A DNA stretch of 64,000 nt from 21-14-0-10-47-8 sp966211795 (GTDB lineage: Bacteria; Bdellovibrionota; Bdellovibrionia; Bdellovibrionales; Bdellovibrionaceae): contig CBIHNW010000007.1 of the NCBI GenBank assembly GCA_966211795.1, positions 133,138 to 197,137 on the forward strand, given 5' to 3'. Each line of letters begins with the position of its first letter. Position 1 is the stretch's first letter. Below the pieces are notes generated by a model, which did not search any database, was not told the DNA's origin, and saw only the letters and a program-made list of their open reading frames with translations. The translations under genes and the position numbers were made by a program. Shown here one piece after another: positions 33,711 to 42,767 of the stretch.

Positions 33711-35261
33711 TTAAATTGGAAAAATCATTTCAATTTCGGCGCCACTGATTTTACCGGTGGCGTCGGTTTGATTTTTCACCTGAAGGCCCGCCATGTGGGC
33801 GTCGCAGATTGTTTTCATGATCACCGAACCCAAGCCAACCGAAATGCGGTGCTGAGCGCCGCTTTGCATTTGCCGACTGTGGCGACGTTCGCCGAAAGTT
33901 TTTAAGACTTCAGACGGGAAGCCCGGGCCATCATCTTTGATTTTTAATATCAGATTTTTTCCTGAAGCTTCTGTTTGGATCGAAACCTTATGTTGCGCAA
34001 AAGAAGCCGCATTTTCCAGCGCATTGCGGATCAAGCGGCGGATCAGGTAAGGGTCCGCTGAAACCATCACATTTGCGGTGGTTAAATGGGTCTGAATCGA
34101 AATTTGTCGTTCTTGAAATTTTTCGCGCAGATTGATCTGGTCGGCCTCGTCCTGCAAAATCGCTTCGATCGAAATCGGCTTTCGGTCTTTCTGGTAATTG
34201 GGTTCGTTGACCTGAGCCAAGAAGAGAAGATCTTCGACCAATCTTTCAACGTACTGCACTTCGCTCAGGGACATGTCCAGCATTTCGGTCTTGGTGGCGG
34301 CATCGATGCGATCCGATTTCAGGCTCAAGGTTTCCAGAAAACTTTTTAACGAGGCGATCGGCGTTCGTAGATCATGGGTGAGCTCTTGCAACAGTTTGGT
34401 GCGCGCACGCTCGACGGAACGCAGGTGCTCGACTAACTTTTCGATTTCGTCGGCCATCAGATTGAAACGAAGCATGGCTTGTCCGAACTCGTCTTTGCGT
34501 TTGACCTGAAACCGCGCTTTGAGATTTCCTTTTTGCAGCTGGGAGATCACATCATCGGCCAGTTTCACATTCTTATTCACGGAATAATAAATCATCGAGA
34601 CCGCAACCGCGATCCCCAGCGCCAAGGATAAGAGCAACGAGATCACTCCGAATAGCGGAGGCGGAATCATTGGCTTATCGTGGGGTGGACCGTTGATTCC
34701 CGCCTTGGAGGGATCATTGAAACGCGGATGTTCGATCAATAGATACTGTGCGGGTGTGCCTGATAGGCGCACGAGATGATTCTGCCGAAATCCCATGGGT
34801 GGCGGGCCACCCGGCCCCGGTCCGAAATTCAGGCCGCCCATCAGTGGCGGTCCGCGATGACCTTCATGCGGTCGAAAATCAGGTTCCCCATCCGTGGGGG
34901 GTTGGGGGTTCATCGAAATGGATTGGTAAGCTTCCGTTGGCTTTTGGATTTTATCCCACTCGAATGACAGTTTTTGCTCTGGTGGGTACAGAACTGCGCC
35001 TTGATCCGAAATGAGCGTGAGCTTCGGTCCGGGAAAATGATCGCTCATTTGTGCGAGCTCTTTTAAGGCCGCGACTTTATCGTTGGCATTCAAGCGGTCC
35101 ACCAATTTCGCGAAGAATAAGGGTGGCTGCAGGGTCATTTCGCTTGGCTTCGGCGCCAGTTGCCGCATCAAAAAATTATTGAAGAAAAATCCCAGCACGA
35201 CAAAGCTGACCAAGCAGATGAGAGCTAAGAAAAAGTATTTTTGAAATATATTGATTTTCAT
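33711..35261 (-). CDS. Sensor histidine kinase with His/Pro/Met-rich periplasmic loop
   Basis: A 516-residue membrane histidine kinase. Helix 1 spans about 10-32 and helix 2 about 202-226, enclosing a periplasmic sensor region. Residues 120-200 of that region are rich in Pro, Gly, His and Met ('RPHEGHRGPPLMGG', 'GPPPMGFRQNH', 'GPPHDKPMIPPP'). A HAMP linker (about 227-280) leads to the phospho-acceptor H296 in 'LTHDLRTPIASL', then the N box ('RLIRNALENAASF') and G1 box ('DDGPGFP'). Its ATG shares bases with the stop of the response regulator (TGATG). The sensor composition and the Met- and His-rich proteins upstream hint at metal or cationic-ligand sensing; this is inference. Confidence 0.9.
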   Translation of the reverse strand: MKINIFQKYFFLALICLVSFVVLGFFFNNFLMRQLAPKPSEMTLQPPLFFAKLVDRLNANDKVAALKELAQMSDHFPGPKLTLISDQGAVLYPPEQKLSFEWDKIQKPTEAYQSISMNPQPPTDGEPDFRPHEGHRGPPLMGGLNFGPGPGGPPPMGFRQNHLVRLSGTPAQYLLIEHPRFNDPSKAGINGPPHDKPMIPPPLFGVISLLLSLALGIAVAVSMIYYSVNKNVKLADDVISQLQKGNLKARFQVKRKDEFGQAMLRFNLMADEIEKLVEHLRSVERARTKLLQELTHDLRTPIASLKSFLETLSLKSDRIDAATKTEMLDMSLSEVQYVERLVEDLLFLAQVNEPNYQKDRKPISIEAILQDEADQINLREKFQERQISIQTHLTTANVMVSADPYLIRRLIRNALENAASFAQHKVSIQTEASGKNLILKIKDDGPGFPSEVLKTFGERRHSRQMQSGAQHRISVGLGSVIMKTICDAHMAGLQVKNQTDATGKISGAEIEMIFPI

Positions 35262-35932
35262 CAGGCCTTCTCCAATCGGTAGCCCACGCCGTAGACCGAG
35301 GAAACTTTGATCGACTGGACACCTGATTTTTTCAATTTGGATCGCAAGTGACTGACGTGCGAATCGATGGTGCGATCAAATATCTCGCCGTCTTTATCGA
35401 AAAGCTGCAGCAAAGATTCACGGGTCACGATATTGTCGGCCTTTTCCACCATGTGCAGAAGAATGTCGAATTCGCGGCGATTCAGTTCAATCGTGGCATC
35501 ACCGAATTTCACACTGCGCTGATCAATCAGAATCAGAAGGTCTTCATAACGAATCTGTCGCTCACGTCGTTGCGGCTCGCGCAGAACGGCTTTGACTCGG
35601 GCTAAGAGCTCTTTGTTACCGAAAGGTTTTCGCATGTAATCGTTAGCGCCCAATTGCAATCCCGTCACCACCGAGTCTTCATCCGTTTGCGCGGTCAGAA
35701 TGATCACCGGCAGGCGCGAACCGGACTCGCGCAGTTTTTTCAGGAAATCAAAGCCGTGCCCGTCGGGAAGGCCCAAATCTAAAATCACCAGGTGAAACGA
35801 ATTTTTCTGATTGAGCTCTTCCGCTTGCTTCAAATTTTCGGCGCGCGAGAACTGGTAGCCTTCGAGCTCGAGATTGATTTGCAGGCCCCGCGCCAATCCG
35901 GGATCATCTTCGACCAATAAAATTTGAATCAT
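35261..35932 (-). CDS. OmpR-family response regulator
   Basis: A 223-residue response regulator from the ATG at 35932, preceded by AGGAG at good spacing; an in-frame TTG two codons upstream is too close to it. The receiver domain (1-115) has D9/D10, the phospho-acceptor D52 and the Lys in 'MRKPFGN'. The C-terminal winged helix (about 125-223) has the OmpR-type 'LNRREFDILLHMVEKADNIVTRESLLQ' and 'DRTIDSHVSHLRSKLKK...VYGVGYRL' pattern, so it binds DNA. It is coupled to the histidine kinase that follows. Likely targets include its own operon, starting at 37267, though no direct-repeat site was identified. Confidence 0.94.
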   Translation of the reverse strand: MIQILLVEDDPGLARGLQINLELEGYQFSRAENLKQAEELNQKNSFHLVILDLGLPDGHGFDFLKKLRESGSRLPVIILTAQTDEDSVVTGLQLGANDYMRKPFGNKELLARVKAVLREPQRRERQIRYEDLLILIDQRSVKFGDATIELNRREFDILLHMVEKADNIVTRESLLQLFDKDGEIFDRTIDSHVSHLRSKLKKSGVQSIKVSSVYGVGYRLEKA

Positions 35933-35980
35933 ACGCAAACTCCTGTGTGTCGCTTTTCTCTCTCAAGATCATTTCACATC

Positions 35981-36877
35981 TTAAATGCCCAGACCACTGC
36001 TCCTTATGCCGGCACTTGGACTATTGGCCTGCATCAGCTGCATGTAGAGAGGCATATAATAAGAAGATCCGGAATTGTTCATATTCAGGTACGGATTCAT
36101 CATCATGCTGTTCATATTATTCATTCCGCCCATCGATCCCGAGGACATCATGGAATTCATGTAAGGATTCATCATCGAATTCATGCTCATCATGGAATTC
36201 ATGCCCATGCCCATGCGGTTCATACCGGCACCTTGCATATTGGAGCCGCCGCCCATCAGACTGGTCAGCATCGGTAAGATGCCGCCCATGGAATTGGAAT
36301 TCATGCCGTTCATGTTGCCTGCGCCATTTTGGTTTCCGCTCATCATCGAACGTTGGCTTTGGCGCTGCGCTTGTTTTTTACATTTGGTCATCTTGTCGTC
36401 CATGGCGTCTTCGACTTCCTCGCGCATTTCGGCGGTCAATTGCGTTTGTGGTCCGTTACCGCTGTCCGAGCCGCCGCCTGCGCGACCAGGGCCGGGACCG
36501 CCGGGGCCGCCACGGCCACCGCCGCCTCCGATGCTGGATTTGATTTGCGCGAACATGTCTTCCGGTTCGTCATCACCGAACATCGAATCTTCGCCACCAC
36601 CCTGTTTCGGGCAGTCCATGTTTTTTATTTTCTTAAGCATGCGATCCTTTTGGCGTTCCGCTGCGGCTGTATCCACCACCGGCTGTGCGGGGCCTTTTTC
36701 TTTCAACGCTTTTTCGAGCTCGGTGATGCGTCCCTGCAGCCGTTCCATTTCTGGATTGCGCGCTTTATCGCATTCGATGCAGGGACGACCTTCGGTGGCG
36801 GACCGGTCACCCGGTTCCGCATTGGCTCCAAATCCCAGCGTCATCATCAACAGACTCAAGAAAATTCCGAATTTCAT
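35981..36877 (-). CDS. Secreted Met/Asn/Gly-rich protein
   Basis: A 298-residue protein with a signal peptide (1-20, ending ANA before EPGDR). Residues 25-110 contain a short coiled coil and Cys in 'PCIECDK' and 'MDCPKQ'. Residues 115-140 are a Gly/Pro-rich linker. From about 183 to 277 the sequence is strikingly rich in Met with Asn, Ser and Gly ('MNRMGMGMNSMMSMNSMM'); I count about 28 Met in some 95 residues. Met-rich segments bind Cu(I)/Ag(I) in known periplasmic proteins, but they also occur in disordered surface proteins. It lies 48 bases upstream of the response-regulator gene on the same strand. Confidence 0.82.
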   Translation of the reverse strand: MKFGIFLSLLMMTLGFGANAEPGDRSATEGRPCIECDKARNPEMERLQGRITELEKALKEKGPAQPVVDTAAAERQKDRMLKKIKNMDCPKQGGGEDSMFGDDEPEDMFAQIKSSIGGGGGRGGPGGPGPGRAGGGSDSGNGPQTQLTAEMREEVEDAMDDKMTKCKKQAQRQSQRSMMSGNQNGAGNMNGMNSNSMGGILPMLTSLMGGGSNMQGAGMNRMGMGMNSMMSMNSMMNPYMNSMMSSGSMGGMNNMNSMMMNPYLNMNNSGSSYYMPLYMQLMQANSPSAGIRSSGLGI

Positions 36878-36904
36878 AAATGCTCCTTTTGAGCCATCAA
36901 AGAC

Positions 36905-37267
36905 TTATTGCGCTCCGGTCGAGCTGTCATCGCTTGCAGATTGACGTTGTGGTGGAGCTTGATCTGGATTTCCGTCCTGACCCTGATCCGGATGTTGGTG
37001 ATGTGGGTGGCGCGGCAAGCTGACATTCTTTTCCGCAAGGCAAGCGTCCATCTTGTCTCGTTGCTCTTTCGTCGGTCTTTGGCCAGAGCCAGGCTGGGGC
37101 AAAGAATTGGCCGACGCGCAGGCTTCGAACGCCGCTTTTGTTTTGGCGTCCATTTCCGGTGGCTGGTGGTTTTGCGCCATGGATGTGTGTCCAATCATGA
37201 CGGCCACCAATGGGATCATTAAGAATGTGGTCCACATGGTTTCGTTTGTTTTTTGATTCTGCTTCAT
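36905..37267 (-). CDS. Small secreted protein with His-rich tail
   Basis: A 120-residue protein from the ATG at 37267, after GGAGGAC. A hydrophobic signal segment (about 11-31, 'MWTTFLMIPLVAVMIGHTSMA' split around its centre) precedes a short domain with two Cys ('FEACASANSLP', 'MDACLAEKNVSLP') and then a His/Gln/Pro-rich tail ('PRHPHHQHPDQ'). The C...C-L-x-E-K/G-V pattern recurs in small Bdellovibrio-type exported proteins as I recall. It is the first gene of a four-gene minus-strand unit with the Met-rich protein, response regulator and kinase. The His-rich tail could bind divalent metals. Confidence 0.75.
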   Translation of the reverse strand: MKQNQKTNETMWTTFLMIPLVAVMIGHTSMAQNHQPPEMDAKTKAAFEACASANSLPQPGSGQRPTKEQRDKMDACLAEKNVSLPRHPHHQHPDQGQDGNPDQAPPQRQSASDDSSTGAQ

Positions 37268-37484
37268 ACTGTCCTCCTCGTGTTCAGTTTGTCGCGTTTC
37301 TTCGTCGCATGGATCGACCGCGAATCTGGAATCAGTTTTCCAAACAAGTGTTGAAACAAAATGGAAGCCACAAATATTTTTTTGAGACGTGATTGGCGTC
37401 TCAGGATGAGATTGAATCCTTGATTCTTTCCACAATCTCTCAATAGTCCTTTGTCAGAATTGATATATCACAGAGGGGGAATCC

Positions 37485-39017
37485 GTGATTGCGCAAAGAC
37501 AACAACGATGGTCGCTGGTCACTAGAGGACTGCTGGTCTTAATGATGAGTTTTGCTTTTCTCTTTTTCCAGAACTGTTCTTCCAGTGTTGCAGGTCAGGA
37601 TTCGGGCGCTTCGGATGCCACCGTGACGACTTCTGCTTACACGGATCCGAATGTGATCACCTCGGTCACCTCTCCTTCTGTGACCGAAGGAACTTCGGCC
37701 AGCATCACCATCACCCTGTCCAGCACCAGCGCCAGTGAACGGACTTTTCAGTATAAAACGGTCGATGGGACGGCTTACGCCACCTACAATTACACGGCGG
37801 CCACCGGCACCATCACCGTGCCGGCTTATTCGAGCACGGCTTCAATTTCGATCGCGACCTTGAATAATGGTGCCACCAACGGCACCACCAGTTTCTACGT
37901 CTACATTGGACAACTGGATTTAACGACCGAGAACTACGTCACTTCGACCGTGACCTTGATCGATATCAATGGCAGCTCAACCAATCAGCTGGCAACCGGC
38001 GTGTACCACAGCTGCGGCATCGATGCGAATGCGGCTCTGTCTTGTTGGGGCTATAACAATCACGGGCAATTGGGTGATGGCAGCACAACAAACTCGAATG
38101 TCTCAGAATCCATTTCGGGATTGAGCGCGAACGTCACGTCGGTCGCGGCCGGCGGATTTCACACGTGCGCGGTGGTTAGCTCGGCTTTGAAATGCTGGGG
38201 CTCGAACTCGAACGGTCAATTGGGAACCGGAAATACGACGGATTACTATGCACCGCGAACCGTGACCAATCTCACTTCATCGGTGACGACGGTTGCGGCC
38301 GGTGGGTTTTACACTTGCGCCATCCAAAACGGCGCACTGTTTTGTTGGGGTGACAATAGCTACGGACAACTCGGGGTTGGTTCAACTGCCGCAAACAGCA
38401 CACCTGCTGCCGTTCCGGCTTTGAACACCGGCGTGACGGATCTTTCGGCCGGGTACTATCACGCTTGCGCAATCAAAAGCGGCGCCTTGTACTGTTGGGG
38501 TGCGAATTCAAATGGCGAGATCGGCGATGGCACCACCACCACTCAGACCACTCCGCAATTGGTGTCCGGTATGGAATCGGGCGTGACGGCCGTTGCCGCC
38601 GGTTTGAATTACACCTGCGCCATTCAATCCAGCCGAGTCAAATGCTGGGGCGCCAATGCGAACGGACAGCTCGGCACTTCGGACACGACCGCGCACATCG
38701 CGCCTTATTATATGGGCATCGCCGATGGCGTGAGCGTTTACACGAATCTGCTCACGACTTGCGTGAAGAATTCCAGTTCGGTTTTGTACTGCTGGGGTTA
38801 CAATGGCTACGGTCAAGTCGGCACAGGATCCACAACCGGAAATATCACGGCCGCCAATATCGTGTTCAGCACTGGCGCAACCTCGGCTTCAAATGGGCAC
38901 GGCTATCACATGTGCGCGTCCCGCTCGTCGACGGCTTATTGCTGGGGATACAATTATTACGGGGAATTGGGAAATTCGACCTATCAAACCGCAAACACAC
39001 CGCAGACCGTGGAATAA
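37485..39017 (+). CDS. Calx-beta and RCC1-repeat surface lipoprotein
   Basis: A 510-residue protein with a GTG start after GAGGGGG. The N-terminus has a hydrophobic segment ending 'FLFFQNCSSS', where the Cys at residue 31 may be lipidated although the lipobox is not canonical. Residues about 55-160 form a Calx-beta-like domain ('PSVTEGTSASITITL', 'DGTAYATYNYTAATGTITVPA'). Residues 165-505 hold seven RCC1/BNR-type repeats with the core 'YHSCGI....LSCWGYNNHGQLGDGS', enough for a seven-bladed propeller; each blade adds a Cys pair. It is probably a surface or periplasmic binding protein. It is followed 14 bases later by another exported protein in the same operon. Confidence 0.87.
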   Translation: MIAQRQQRWSLVTRGLLVLMMSFAFLFFQNCSSSVAGQDSGASDATVTTSAYTDPNVITSVTSPSVTEGTSASITITLSSTSASERTFQYKTVDGTAYATYNYTAATGTITVPAYSSTASISIATLNNGATNGTTSFYVYIGQLDLTTENYVTSTVTLIDINGSSTNQLATGVYHSCGIDANAALSCWGYNNHGQLGDGSTTNSNVSESISGLSANVTSVAAGGFHTCAVVSSALKCWGSNSNGQLGTGNTTDYYAPRTVTNLTSSVTTVAAGGFYTCAIQNGALFCWGDNSYGQLGVGSTAANSTPAAVPALNTGVTDLSAGYYHACAIKSGALYCWGANSNGEIGDGTTTTQTTPQLVSGMESGVTAVAAGLNYTCAIQSSRVKCWGANANGQLGTSDTTAHIAPYYMGIADGVSVYTNLLTTCVKNSSSVLYCWGYNGYGQVGTGSTTGNITAANIVFSTGATSASNGHGYHMCASRSSTAYCWGYNYYGELGNSTYQTANTPQTVE

Positions 39018-39031
39018 CTGAAGGAGACTGT

Positions 39032-40039
39032 ATGAAACATTTCAACTTGATCATCGCCCTGATTTACGTGCTGAGTGGTCTGCCGGCTCAAGCCACAACG
39101 ATAGAGCCTGTTGTCGATTTGATGCACCAATCAGAATTTTTGAAAATGTCCGAGCAGCCTTTGTCTCATCTCTGGAGCGCGCTGAAACCGTTCTTGTCGA
39201 AAGAAGACGTGGCCCAATATCAAAATTTCTTTCAGACTTATCCGGATTTTAAAATTCCGAAGATGTCGGTGACGAAAGTGTCTTCGGCCGAGAGCGGCAC
39301 CATGATCCGAGTTTTGATGCAGTACAAATCGGACATGATCACCATCGACTTTCAAGAAGGTGGCGAGCAAGTGGCCACCGTCAATGGCGTGCACTTTAAC
39401 ATGGGTGATATGCGCTCCTTCCGGAAACTCTATCAACGGTTGGCAGCCGATGATGTGGGACTGAAAGAAATCGTCAGCCTGCAGCCTTTGCCCGCCGTGA
39501 AAGCCCAAGCCTCTTCATCTTGGTTCGAGTTGTTGTGGAGCTTTGCCGTTGTGCAAGCCATGGCGGCGGAGAACGCGTGCCAGTCTATGACGGGATCGCT
39601 TTGCTGGGATCAGGTTCAAGGCTCATTTTCCGAGAAGCAATCCGCGGTGAAGAGCCAAATTGAGTCCAAAAAGATCGCCAAGTCTGAGCTTTTCAGCATT
39701 GATCATGTTTTGCAAAATGAACTGAAAGCTTGCGAAGCTTCGCGCTGTCCGGAGCTGCCGAACCTGCGGGAAAAAGTGCAGTTGGTGAAACCCTACCTGG
39801 CGGCAAAAAATGAAAGCAAAGTCCGCGAAGAAAAATCCACCTCGACATCAAGCATGTCCTGGTTGAAGCCATTGGCATTGGTCGCGGCCGGAGGATTGGT
39901 GTTGTGGGGATTGTGCGCTAAGAAAGTGATTCACATCTTCGGTTGCGGGAAGAGCTCCTCTTCTTCCACCACGACGGCCACGGCCCAGCCGGTCGTCACG
40001 CCGACCAGTCCGCTCTACACCGGGACCGGGACTCAGTAA
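39032..40039 (+). CDS. Exported protein with C-terminal membrane segment
   Basis: A 335-residue protein from the ATG at 39032, after AAGGAG. It has a signal peptide (about 1-21, ending AQA before TTIEP). Residues 25-165 look like a small alpha/beta domain ('MIRVLMQYKSDMITIDFQEGG'), residues 165-280 are helical with paired Cys ('NACQSMTGSLCWD', 'KACEASRCPEL'). A hydrophobic helix (about 288-303, 'WLKPLALVAAGGLVLWGLCA') is followed by a short Cys- and Ser/Thr-rich tail. I do not recognise the family. It sits in an operon with the RCC1 lipoprotein. A longer reading frame through this region in another frame is a shadow. Confidence 0.75.
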   Translation: MKHFNLIIALIYVLSGLPAQATTIEPVVDLMHQSEFLKMSEQPLSHLWSALKPFLSKEDVAQYQNFFQTYPDFKIPKMSVTKVSSAESGTMIRVLMQYKSDMITIDFQEGGEQVATVNGVHFNMGDMRSFRKLYQRLAADDVGLKEIVSLQPLPAVKAQASSSWFELLWSFAVVQAMAAENACQSMTGSLCWDQVQGSFSEKQSAVKSQIESKKIAKSELFSIDHVLQNELKACEASRCPELPNLREKVQLVKPYLAAKNESKVREEKSTSTSSMSWLKPLALVAAGGLVLWGLCAKKVIHIFGCGKSSSSSTTTATAQPVVTPTSPLYTGTGTQ

Positions 40040-40237
40040 AAGTTACTGTCCAGACGAAAGACATTCCGGTGCACTGGCACCGACGAAAAAAGGGGATCTC
40101 TTTTTGCAACTTCGTTGCTCCGTTGAAATGTTCGCGCGCTGAAACAACCTGCGTTTAGGTTTTGCCCGGGCCGTCGCCAATTCTGGTCTGGTGTCAAGCG
40201 TGTCGACAATGATGGTACGTAAACGGAGATTTGTGAA

Positions 40238-41716
40238 ATGAAGAAAAGTTTTTTTGTTCTTTCCTTTTTGATTTTTCTTTCGGTCCTGGCTCAAGCTCAA
40301 AACGCAAAACAGCTGGCCATTATCGAGCAAAACGCGCGTCCCGATGTTGCAACCATACTGAAAGATCCTGACCTCACCGCCGACTTTGCCGTCAGGTTTC
40401 GGGATCCCAATGGAAAAGTGAAAAATATCTCGACCTATCTGCCCCAGTTTATTGTCGCGTTTGAAAAAGCTTATCCCGGTGGAACCTACGCGTTTTTAGG
40501 TCGAGATATGGATCTCATCGCCGATGCGGTCGAAGCTTACTATCTTTCGATTGGCCAAAAAAATCGAGTGCGCCGAATCCGCTTTTCAACACCCAGCCTG
40601 ACCGGCGCGACGGCGGAGCTTTTGACCAACTTCCTGGTTCAAGAAGGATTGGATCTGACCCCTGGAGTTTCATTGAAACCTCCCTTCGTGATCATTGATT
40701 ACACCTCCTATGCGGACCACGGTCGCAACAATGCGAGCTTCCCGAGCCAAGCCCGACATATCTTTAAAAACGTCGCCAAAACAATGAGCGCAAAAGGACT
40801 GAGCCCGTCCGAGATCATATCCCGCTTCAGCGTCGCGACTTTGTGTTCGAAAGTGAAAAACGGAAACAGCATTTTGGATCCGCTCAATACGGACCACCGA
40901 GCGCTGGCCGAAAGCCAAGCTAAATCCCTGGCGACTTCAGGTGACCTGAACCGCTTGATTCTCTTAAATGCCGGCGAAGACGCCATGGCTTATTATTCCG
41001 AATGGACCGGAAAATTTGGTTCCATTCGCATGTCAGCTAACGGGACGCTTTCCACCTCTCCGATCAGCACGGAAAGTTTCGAGGATAAGAAATTAGTTTT
41101 TAGCGGAATTATTCAGGTGACCAATATAGCAAAGACTCCTGATTTCAAAGCCCGCGTCGCCGCTTTGGCACGGCAACACGGCGTGAATTTTCGTCCCCCG
41201 GTGCCTCCAGCACCGGAGCCAAAAAAAGAGTATTCAAATATTCGCATGGATCTCATGCTGAAACAAACAGCTGAATTCTTACTGACATATATGACCCCGC
41301 TTTCAGACAACAAAGATTATGAAAAGATCAAAGTTGGGAATTCCACATTGAAACTGACCAGCAATGGTCAAAAAGTGCTGCAAGACTTTACGACTCCGGG
41401 CGTACTTCAAGATGAACGTTACTTTGAAGTCGCCCTGGAGACTTTGACGAAGCTTTATGAGGATGGGAAAATCGGCGTCCGCGACTTTCGGAATATTTTT
41501 GCATATATCTTAGGCGTGAAACCTATTACATCCGAAAGCTTCATCACGTTGGTGCGGTCGCGATACCAGCGCATCATGCCCTTGGAAATTCTGTTAGGTC
41601 GCGAGGAAGAGCGCCAAAGTCTCCTCTCTTCAGGCGGAATCAAAGAACAGAATTATCGGCTCTTAACGGACAATGGAAGATTGAAACTGAGCTGCAAGTA
41701 TGTGTTCCCTAAGTAG
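40238..41716 (+). CDS. Exported protein of unknown function
   Basis: A 492-residue protein with a signal peptide (1-20, 'LSFLIFLSVLAQAQ' region). Residues 65-160 look like an alpha/beta fold: 'GTYAFLGRDMDLIADAVEAYY' and 'PFVIIDYTSYADHGRNN' recall the 'FLGRD' and 'vD.g..G' strands of HAD- or phosphoribosyltransferase-like proteins, but I would not assign activity. A Pro-rich hinge near 325 ('RPPVPPAPEP') divides it from a helical C-terminal part. It has its own upstream region (about 200 bases, no gene seen) and is convergent with the small gene at 41736. No family is recognised. Confidence 0.72.
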   Translation: MKKSFFVLSFLIFLSVLAQAQNAKQLAIIEQNARPDVATILKDPDLTADFAVRFRDPNGKVKNISTYLPQFIVAFEKAYPGGTYAFLGRDMDLIADAVEAYYLSIGQKNRVRRIRFSTPSLTGATAELLTNFLVQEGLDLTPGVSLKPPFVIIDYTSYADHGRNNASFPSQARHIFKNVAKTMSAKGLSPSEIISRFSVATLCSKVKNGNSILDPLNTDHRALAESQAKSLATSGDLNRLILLNAGEDAMAYYSEWTGKFGSIRMSANGTLSTSPISTESFEDKKLVFSGIIQVTNIAKTPDFKARVAALARQHGVNFRPPVPPAPEPKKEYSNIRMDLMLKQTAEFLLTYMTPLSDNKDYEKIKVGNSTLKLTSNGQKVLQDFTTPGVLQDERYFEVALETLTKLYEDGKIGVRDFRNIFAYILGVKPITSESFITLVRSRYQRIMPLEILLGREEERQSLLSSGGIKEQNYRLLTDNGRLKLSCKYVFPK

Positions 41717-41735
41717 CGTCCAGGCACCTACGTCG

Positions 41736-41999
41736 TTAAGGCGCCTTGGCGACATGCGAACTCTTTGATTTGAGATGAATCTTATATTCTGCAGGATCGT
41801 CGCCGATGCGAACTTTCCGCACCACTTTCGGTCCTTTGAAAATCGGCTCACCCATCGAAGCCTTGAGCTTCGCGTAAATGTCATCGCGGACGGCGTCCGC
41901 CTGTTGAAGCTCGATCGAAATCTGATCTTTGGTTCCGGCCCAGGAAGGGCTTGGCGAAAAGGTGAATAAGAGGCTGCAAAAAAGCAGGAGACGGTCCAT
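41736..41999 (-). CDS. Small exported protein of unknown function
   Basis: An 87-residue protein from the ATG at 41999, beginning a signal peptide ('MDRLLLFCSLLFTFSPSPSWAG', cleaved after residue 21). The mature part of about 65 residues is charged and probably helical; its C-terminus is Lys-rich. The frame is open 14 codons upstream without signal character. No family is recognised. An ATG-proximal AGGAG-like site supports the start. Confidence 0.6.
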   Translation of the reverse strand: MDRLLLFCSLLFTFSPSPSWAGTKDQISIELQQADAVRDDIYAKLKASMGEPIFKGPKVVRKVRIGDDPAEYKIHLKSKSSHVAKAP

Positions 42000-42145
42000 G
42001 TCTACCCCCAGGTGCCTATGAGACATCCTCGGCGTCCCCATTCGGTTAATTCCCCTGCCGCTTGCTAAAAACAGAAATTTTCAAATGCCTTTTTGCTTTA
42101 AGATGGGTTAATTTTTAACCATCAAAAAACAAAAGGATTTGCAAC

Positions 42146-42748
42146 ATGAGTGAAATTGCCGACACCATCTCGGAACAGCTGGAGCATGCGAAAGAATCGC
42201 AATTGAACAACTGGGTGGCGATTGTGGTGGCGCTTTCGGCGGCCTTTATCACGATCGTGAATATCAAGGACAATAACATCGTGCAGGCCATGTCCCAAGC
42301 GCAAGCCCACTCGATCGATGCCTGGTCTTACTATCAATCCAAGGGAACCAAGCAACACTTGGCCGAGAACTCGAAGAACCAGATCGAGATGCAAATGGCT
42401 TTTCAGGGCGGCAAACTGAGCGCCTCGGCCCAAGCCAAAGTCGACGGTCTTTTGAAGGTCTACAATGAGCAGATCGCCAAATACGACAAGGAAAAGGCCG
42501 ACATCAAAGCCCAAGCCGAAGGTTACCAGGCCGAGTACGATTCGCTGAACATCCGCGATGACCAATTCGACATGTCGGAAGCCATGGTATCATTGGCGCT
42601 GGCCATCTTGGGTCTTTCGGCCTTGACGCAAAAGCGATGGCTCTTCGCCATGGGCTTTTCGATGAGTGCCTTGGGATTTGTCTTTGGCTTGGCGGGATTT
42701 ATCGGCTGGAACATCCACCCGCAGTGGCTGGCCCAGCTCTTAGGATAA
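42146..42748 (+). CDS. DUF4337-like membrane protein
   Basis: A 200-residue protein resembling the DUF4337 family. It has one N-terminal helix (about 22-42), a long charged coiled-coil region with 'MSQAQAHSIDAWSYYQSKGTKQHLAE' typical of the family, and two C-terminal helices (about 143-165 and 168-190). Inner-membrane location is expected. The function of the family is not known. It has its own promoter region and is convergent with fliA. Confidence 0.82.
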   Translation: MSEIADTISEQLEHAKESQLNNWVAIVVALSAAFITIVNIKDNNIVQAMSQAQAHSIDAWSYYQSKGTKQHLAENSKNQIEMQMAFQGGKLSASAQAKVDGLLKVYNEQIAKYDKEKADIKAQAEGYQAEYDSLNIRDDQFDMSEAMVSLALAILGLSALTQKRWLFAMGFSMSALGFVFGLAGFIGWNIHPQWLAQLLG

Positions 42749-42767
42749 CGAGAAACGCTTCTTAAAT

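Noticed and set aside
38465..40039. A 524-codon plus-strand frame spanning the end of the RCC1 gene and the next gene
   Set aside because: The first part is a shadow of the RCC1 gene in another frame, with Arg/His-rich content; the real gene starts at ATG 39032 after AAGGAG.
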